The translations under genes and the position numbers were made by a program. This document shows, in pieces, positions 6,801 to 10,071 of a DNA stretch of 10,071 nucleotides. Every line of letters begins with the position of its first letter. The first letter of the stretch is position 1. Under the pieces are notes generated by a model that worked only from the letters and a program-made list of their open reading frames with translations, did no database searches and was not told the origin of the DNA. The DNA is from UBA2029 sp037447125. GTDB lineage: Bacteria > Chloroflexota > Anaerolineae > Aggregatilineales > Aggregatilineaceae. The stretch is taken from the NCBI GenBank assembly GCA_037447125.1, contig JBBIHG010000108.1, positions 1 through 10,071 of the forward strand, written 5' to 3'.

Positions 6801-8919
6801 CGACATCGCCGCGCAGGTGGTGAATCTGGGCGCGCAGGTGCGCCGAGTCGTGATCGTCCTGCCCGGCCAGGGCCTCCATCGCCTGGTCGTACTGCCCGGC
6901 CAGCAGGTAAATCTCGGCGCGGTCGTAGGGCACGCTCTCAGCGGCCTGGGCGATCTCGGCGACGGCGGCGGCGTACTCGCCGCGCGCGCGCAGGATCGCC
7001 GCGCGCTCGGCGTGCGCTTCGGGCGCTTCGTCGAGCACTTCCAGCGCGTCGCTCAGCCGCCCCAGGTGGCGGTAGACGCAGGCCAGCCCGCGCCGGATAA
7101 CGCTCAGCGACTCCTCCGCGCCAAGCTGGAAAACCATCTCGGCGGCTTCGAGCAGCTTCTCGGCGGCGTCCTGCGTCTGCCCGGTCATATCCAGCAGCCG
7201 CGCCTGGGCGACCAGCGTTTCGGCGACTGCGTGGGCGCTGTCGTGCTCCTGGCGCAGGGCCAGCGCCCGGTTGAGCGCCTCCTCTGCCGCGTAATACGCA
7301 CCCTGATCGGTCAGCTCGACGCCGTAGCGCAGCAGGTTGGCGGCCTCGGCCCGCGCGCCGCTCAATTCCGGCGGCTCCTCGTCGCCGGGCGGCAGGCCGG
7401 GCACGTACTCGCGCAGGTAGGGGCGCAGCGCCTCGGCCAGCGGCTCGCTGATATAGACCGGCCCGTGCGCGCTGGCCGTGTGGTAGGCGTGGAGCAGGCC
7501 CCCCTGCGCCCGGTAGAGGGCGAGCGGGTCGTCGCTGTGGGCGCGGGCGTAGCGCAGCGCCCAGGCGCGCATCTTCTTGCCGATCTTGCTCTGGGCGGGG
7601 TGCTCGTCGTCAGCGGCGGCAGCGCGCGCATAGGCGACGGGATGCAACATGTAGAGGTCAGGATCGCGGTGATCGCGCGTGGCGAAGCCGTACTCGGCCA
7701 GCATGGTCATGCCGCGCCGCGCGCTGAGCGCGCCGCCCATCCCCGCGACCGCGCGCAGCCCGTCCAGCGGAGCGCCAGCGGGCGGGAAGGCGGCGAACGC
7801 CTCGAACAGCCGCTGGTAGTCGCGCGGCAGGGCGGCGATCGAGGCATCCAGCGCGCGGTTGAACCTGACGGCGGGCGTGTCTCCGTCTGCGGCGACGACC
7901 GGCTCTGGCGCGTCTGGCGCTGTGTCCTCGTCCTCAGCGAACGCCTGATCGCCCGGCTCGCGCGCCTCTTCGCCGGCGGCCAGCCCGCCGCCATCCACCG
8001 CCAGCAGATGCTCCAGTTCGTCGAGACTCAGCCCATCGCGGTGCAGCAGCGTCCCGGCCAGCATCAGCGCGTAGGGGTGGTTGCCCAGCGCGCGGGCCAG
8101 GCGCAGCAATTGCGGGCGCAGCCGCCGCGCGTCTTCGAGACCCGCGTGGCGGGTCAGAGCGTCAATGGCGGCCAGATCGTCCAGGGCGCGCAGCGTGACC
8201 ACACCCTCCGGGTCGGGGGGCGGCTCGTCGGGGGCCGGCGCGTCCGGGTCGGGCACCTCCGGCGCGATCTCCACAGCGGCCAGCACGTGCTCGGTGAGGG
8301 TCAGCAGCGCTTCGAGGCGGGGATCGCCATCGGCCAGGTTGTCTACAATCAGCAGGGTATGCTCGTCCAACTGAGCGGCCAGCCACGCCCAGCGGCGAGC
8401 CGGCTCTGGCTCGGTGAGCACGTGAGGCAGGTTGAGGGCCAGAGCGAGCGTCTGGTCGAGGCGATCCGGGTCATCAAGCCACCAGATGCGGCGGAAGCGC
8501 TGGCGGGTGCGCTCGTGAACAGCGATGGTCGCCAGCAGCGCGGTCTTGCCCGCGCCCGCCTCGCCGCGCACCTGCACCGGGCTGCCGGAGAGCAGCGGGC
8601 GCAGCACGCGCGCGACCTCGTTGGCGCGCCCTTCAAAGATGCGCGGGCGCGGCGGCGGCTTGAGCCGGGCGCGCGCTGCCTCGATCACCGCCGGGACGGG
8701 GCGCGGGTACCAGCGCGCCGGCAGCGGCGGCAGCGGCGCTTCGGGGCGCGGCTCTGGTCTGTCCAGGCGGAAGGGGGCCGTGTCCAGTCGTTCCTGGCCC
8801 TGCTCGATGGGGATCTTGAGCAGCGTCTCGGTGAGGGCGAGGAATTCGTCGGCGCGAAAGCCGGGCAGCGCCGGCGCGAATTCGGGCAGGATCAGCGGGG
8901 GGCGCGCGTTTGCGGTCAT
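3874..8919 (-). CDS. Giant STAND (NB-ARC-like) ATPase with TPR superhelix
   Basis: 1681 residues. Residues 1-90 are proline-rich and match no effector domain I know. The NTPase follows: FEGR (95-98), Walker A GEAGAGKT (119-126, Lys125), WWLDD strand (146-150), Walker B LLIVDN (189-194, Asp193), a GNHP motif (279-282) matching the GxP of NB-ARC proteins, then a winged-helix region to about 435 with MLHPVAY (424-430) in the place of the MHD motif. The sensor-1 strand HVLAAVEI (211-218) runs into an acidic, proline-rich insert (219-238) instead of the usual Ser/Thr-Arg. From about 523 to 1539 I count roughly 26 TPR-like helix pairs of 36-42 residues (pattern A..L...G.Y..A...Y..AL). A helical tail holds six consecutive Asp at 1623-1628. 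STAND proteins switch between ADP- and ATP-bound states to oligomerise on ligand binding. The TPRs would be the sensor or docking arm. No membrane segment is seen. No Shine-Dalgarno precedes the ATG, but a promoter lies immediately upstream. Confidence 0.9.
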   Translation of the reverse strand: MTANARPPLILPEFAPALPGFRADEFLALTETLLKIPIEQGQERLDTAPFRLDRPEPRPEAPLPPLPARWYPRPVPAVIEAARARLKPPPRPRIFEGRANEVARVLRPLLSGSPVQVRGEAGAGKTALLATIAVHERTRQRFRRIWWLDDPDRLDQTLALALNLPHVLTEPEPARRWAWLAAQLDEHTLLIVDNLADGDPRLEALLTLTEHVLAAVEIAPEVPDPDAPAPDEPPPDPEGVVTLRALDDLAAIDALTRHAGLEDARRLRPQLLRLARALGNHPYALMLAGTLLHRDGLSLDELEHLLAVDGGGLAAGEEAREPGDQAFAEDEDTAPDAPEPVVAADGDTPAVRFNRALDASIAALPRDYQRLFEAFAAFPPAGAPLDGLRAVAGMGGALSARRGMTMLAEYGFATRDHRDPDLYMLHPVAYARAAAADDEHPAQSKIGKKMRAWALRYARAHSDDPLALYRAQGGLLHAYHTASAHGPVYISEPLAEALRPYLREYVPGLPPGDEEPPELSGARAEAANLLRYGVELTDQGAYYAAEEALNRALALRQEHDSAHAVAETLVAQARLLDMTGQTQDAAEKLLEAAEMVFQLGAEESLSVIRRGLACVYRHLGRLSDALEVLDEAPEAHAERAAILRARGEYAAAVAEIAQAAESVPYDRAEIYLLAGQYDQAMEALAGQDDHDSAHLRAQIHHLRGDVAAAIAGYRAALEEFGDIAPRARAKTLRGLGVALASAGDYDAARDALGEALALYRAEPEPDALQIGRTLRLLAAVHLAANDADAAIATARDALIQLQHAEAPADSADAYRTLGRALWRQGDYAAALAAYQGEVENAQSAPERDERRIGRALHRLADACRAVGQTERAIANYRLALTHKRPSQQPDDTLITQLALHRVLVETERLPAALEISQEMVDHLVRQARPDLGQLGYVQALRARTQQVMERPIRARQSLGEWAHALASRAAEATVDERPGLRALALGLAVRSLLADGRPALALEIAERAQADTSAHLPGTPAAWAATRDLGEAYMALDRPEEAILVLEPLLSETVRDAPGGAATYACAHALSGRACWRIGEADSALAHLRAALEHEPHDHERALLGETIAAIQLELGRPGEAVESLRVALPLLDHEQHAADAARLLTTLAHTLGGLNRYAEAITVYEDALNALRAVPEASPTHIADVLRSLGQTHEAQGQLPKAAQAYRRALNVLERADAPRQSCDILHLLARVTAAMGDQSAVTLYEQVRDAVRELGSGQELGQVLCELAGVHRDARRFPLAIQYYQAALAQQPAPPFAQDRINSLRNLGRALAMMGRYDEARAAWTEALGLTASLPDQSPLEIGLTHHAIAEAHRSQHHYVAATESFQEALRHLPPRTANAAATLRALGQTLLAAERPADAIEPLREALDVERAQPQQANARIVQTLQLLADAHEQTGDLRAAIARYHEALVYMDRDLQPVAYADALRILGALYGAGGDTGAAIKAYSEALDIEGDYVPRSDQRISATLGAIADTYRAAGELERAAEFYQKVTMISNMARRASDDLRETLDELERRRGTLQAAQQSLALLKRRETPALKDLAFIYALIAYAHDELNQPRDSAETIENLLGELEDRAAELNADDDDDDARALAWLLAARHATGDPSTAQFACGSALEAVRNRNLRWVIERVAQTLDEPSET
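4036..4053 (-). repeat. Trinucleotide run encoding six aspartates
   Basis: Six Asp codons (five GAC and one GAT) in a row near the 3' end of the STAND gene form an 18-nt trinucleotide repeat in a predicted surface linker. It is a possible site of length variation by slippage. Confidence 0.8.
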
Positions 8920-8927
8920 GCCCTGGA

Positions 8928-8956
8928 ATTGTAATTGTGCGGTAAGGGTTACGCAA
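8928..8956 (-). promoter_or_regulatory. Promoter giving a near-leaderless STAND mRNA
   Basis: On the minus strand TTGCGT (8956-8951) is followed after 17 nt by TACAAT (8933-8928), five of six matches to the -10 consensus. A start about 7 nt further would be at 8921-8920, one or two bases before the ATG at 8919. This fits the absence of a Shine-Dalgarno sequence in front of that ATG. Confidence 0.5.
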
Positions 8957-8966
8957 ACGGGGGGCG

Positions 8967-8980
8967 CGATCGCGCGATCG
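8967..8980. promoter_or_regulatory. 14-bp perfect palindrome in the divergent promoter region
   Basis: CGATCGCGCGATCG is its own reverse complement and sits 10 nt upstream of the STAND -35 element, between the two divergent genes. It could be an operator, but GC-rich self-complementary words of this kind also arise by chance or as over-represented genomic motifs. Only one copy is seen. Confidence 0.3.
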
Positions 8981-9053
8981 GGCGTGAGAGTATCTACGCT
9001 CTCTCCGCAATGTCAATGCCAATGGGTCCACCTCGTGAGCCGGGAATGTGATC

Positions 9054-9082
9054 TTGAGAGCGGCGGCAGAACGCGCTAAAAT
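9054..9082 (+). promoter_or_regulatory. Strong sigma70-type promoter of the methyltransferase
   Basis: TTGAGA (9054-9059), a 17-nt spacer and TAAAAT (9077-9082). Five of six positions match the consensus in the -10 and four of six in the -35. Transcription should start near 9089-9090, giving a leader of about 35 nt to the ATG at 9124. No operator-like repeat overlaps it. Confidence 0.6.
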
Positions 9083-9108
9083 TAGAATACGTGTTCGGCC
9101 TGCAGCCT

Positions 9109-9113
9109 GGGAG
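9109..9113 (+). promoter_or_regulatory. Shine-Dalgarno deciding the methyltransferase start
   Basis: GGGAG, 10 nt before the ATG at 9124. An earlier in-frame GTG at 9091 falls at the predicted transcription start and would add 11 residues unlike the family's N-terminus, so the ATG is preferred. Confidence 0.6.
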
Positions 9114-9123
9114 ACAGAGCAGA

Positions 9124-9969
9124 ATGGACTATCTAGACCGAATTCTTCTCGGCGACTGTCTCGATGTATTGCGGGCAATTCCTCCTCAGTCGGTAGACCT
9201 GATATTCACCTCACCACCCTATGCCGACCAGCGTGAGACTGTGTACGGCGGCGTCCACCCGGATCGCTATGTAGAGTGGTTCATGCCCAGAGCAGAGCAG
9301 TTCTATCGCGTGCTGAAGCCAACGGGTTCCTTTGTCCTCAACATCAAGGAGCGGGTCGTCAATGGCGAGCGCCACACCTATGTCTTGGAGCTAATCCTGG
9401 AAATGAGGAAACGCGGTTGGCTCTGGACCGAGGAGTATATGTGGCACAAGAAGAACTCTCATCCCGGCAAATGGCCCAATCGGTTCCGTGACAACTGGGA
9501 GCGGCTGCTGCACTTCACGAAAAAGAAGAAGTTCAATATGTACCAGAACACGGTCATGGTTCCCGTGGGTGAATGGTCTAGAGAGCGCCTGAAGAACCTT
9601 AGTGAAACCGATAAGCGCCGTGATAACTCAAGGGTAGGCAGCGGCTTTGGCAAGAACGTGTCCAACTGGATCGGGCGCGAATGGGTTTATCCCAACAACG
9701 TGCTACACATGGCAACCGAATGCTACAACCGGGGCCATGCTGCGACTTTTCCGGTGGCGCTTCCAGAGTGGTTCATCAGGCTGTTCACGTTGCCGGGCGA
9801 TGTCGTGCTGGACCCATTCAATGGCGCAGGCACCACATGCGTGGCAGCCAAACAGCTTGGCCGGCACTACATCGGCATTGACATCATGGAAGAGTTTGTT
9901 ACGCTGGCCGAGGAACGTCTGGCTAACACGGCCCCACTTGCCAACCATCGAGAGAGAAGAGCGCCATGA
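9124..9969 (+). CDS. Type II DNA methyltransferase, beta class (N4-cytosine or N6-adenine)
   Basis: 281 residues of the N6/N4-methylase family, which transfers a methyl group from S-adenosylmethionine to the exocyclic amine of a DNA base. The catalytic motif IV, DLIFTSPPYADQR (25-37), comes before the AdoMet-binding motif I, VVLDPFNGAGTT (227-238). That order defines the beta class. Residues 110-200 between them are basic and variable, and hold the target-recognition region. SPPY rather than DPPY is the form usual in N4-cytosine enzymes, so m4C is favoured but not certain. Length and both motifs are intact. The gene uses CTA (codon 4), TCA (codon 30), ATA and AGG codons that the neighbouring STAND gene largely avoids, and is visibly less GC-rich, which points to acquisition by transfer. 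Its stop overlaps the next start (ATGA), so the two are translationally coupled, as expected for a restriction-modification pair. Confidence 0.9.
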   Translation: MDYLDRILLGDCLDVLRAIPPQSVDLIFTSPPYADQRETVYGGVHPDRYVEWFMPRAEQFYRVLKPTGSFVLNIKERVVNGERHTYVLELILEMRKRGWLWTEEYMWHKKNSHPGKWPNRFRDNWERLLHFTKKKKFNMYQNTVMVPVGEWSRERLKNLSETDKRRDNSRVGSGFGKNVSNWIGREWVYPNNVLHMATECYNRGHAATFPVALPEWFIRLFTLPGDVVLDPFNGAGTTCVAAKQLGRHYIGIDIMEEFVTLAEERLANTAPLANHRERRAP

Positions 9970-10071
9970 ACCCATTCGATTTTGATGAGGTATGCCAGCA
10001 CGTCAACAGGACCATAGTCGAGTTCCATGAAAAGCGGTTGAGAAAACTATCGGAGCTTACTTTGCGCGAGC
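9966..10071 (+). CDS. Start of the coupled gene, probable restriction endonuclease (truncated by window end)
   Basis: ATG at 9966 overlaps the methyltransferase stop (ATGA) and the frame stays open for 35 codons to the window edge. The visible protein starts MNPFDFDEVCQHVNRTI and continues VEFHEKRLRKLSELTLRE. A helical FHxxRLxxLxxL segment near the N-terminus recalls, from memory, the opening of the PmeII family of type II restriction endonucleases. With only 35 residues and no catalytic motif in view this is an inference, supported mainly by the coupling to a methyltransferase. A GAGAG-rich stretch about 8-14 nt before the ATG may serve as its ribosome site. Alternatives are a second DNA-modification subunit or an unrelated cargo gene. 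Confidence 0.6.
   Translation, partial: MNPFDFDEVCQHVNRTIVEFHEKRLRKLSELTLRE

Noticed and set aside
3874..8919. Direct DNA repeats or CRISPR-like periodicity within the long gene
   Set aside because: The roughly 120-nt periodicity is the protein-level TPR repeat. The units are diverged and have no identical repeats with unique spacers.
5338..8934. A 1198-codon open frame on the plus strand
   Set aside because: It is exactly in register with the codons of the minus-strand STAND gene, where plus-strand stops need TTA, CTA or TCA codons that this GC-rich gene avoids. Its translation is low-complexity (Q, G, R, V-rich) with no domain, while the minus frame has Walker motifs and TPRs.
8986..9003. 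GAGAG...CTCTC inverted repeat near the STAND promoter
   Set aside because: Only 5 bp with an 8-nt loop, easily expected by chance.

Overview
The window is GC-rich, with genes closely packed on the minus strand over most of its length and a compositionally different plus-strand module at the right end. GC-rich codon choice, an orphan corrinoid protein, a secreted L,D-transpeptidase, an ArsR/low-molecular-weight-phosphatase fusion, a giant STAND-TPR protein and a GC-rich palindromic intergenic repeat together suggest an environmental high-GC bacterium. Chloroflexota would fit, but that is a guess from gene style, since there is no rRNA or other marker. A run of exactly 100 N (1745-1844) shows this is scaffolded draft sequence, and gene order across it is less certain.

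Layout, left to right. 1-177: no supported gene, but two strong inverted repeats (60-89 and 111-147) lie downstream of the first gene. 178-810 (-): corrinoid (B12-binding) methyl-carrier protein. 862-1032 (-): a possible 56-residue ORF just upstream of it. 1135-1170: hairpin, probably the terminator of the next unit. 1206-1388 and 1431-1628 (-): two tandem, paralogous two-helix membrane miniproteins. 1745-1844: gap. 1845-2915 (-): exported YkuD-type L,D-transpeptidase, complete up to the gap edge. 3050-3817 (-): ArsR-type HTH fused to an LMW-PTP/arsenate-reductase-like domain that lacks most of the redox cysteines. 3874-8919 (-): 1681-residue STAND ATPase with a C-terminal superhelix of roughly 26 TPRs. 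8920-9123: divergent promoter region. 9124-9969 (+): beta-class DNA methyltransferase. 9966-end (+): start of a translationally coupled gene, probably the partner restriction enzyme.

How they may work together. The corrinoid protein would carry a methyl group between a substrate methyltransferase and a pterin- or CoM-type acceptor enzyme, but no such partner is in the window. The STAND protein looks like a nucleotide-controlled sensor or scaffold. It probably has its own near-leaderless promoter and may read through into the ArsR fusion 56 nt downstream. The methyltransferase and its overlapping partner form a type II restriction-modification cassette that uses codons (CTA, TCA, ATA, AGG) the STAND gene almost entirely avoids, which suggests recent acquisition. 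The cassette and the STAND gene are divergent neighbours. Whether they form one defence locus cannot be decided from this window.
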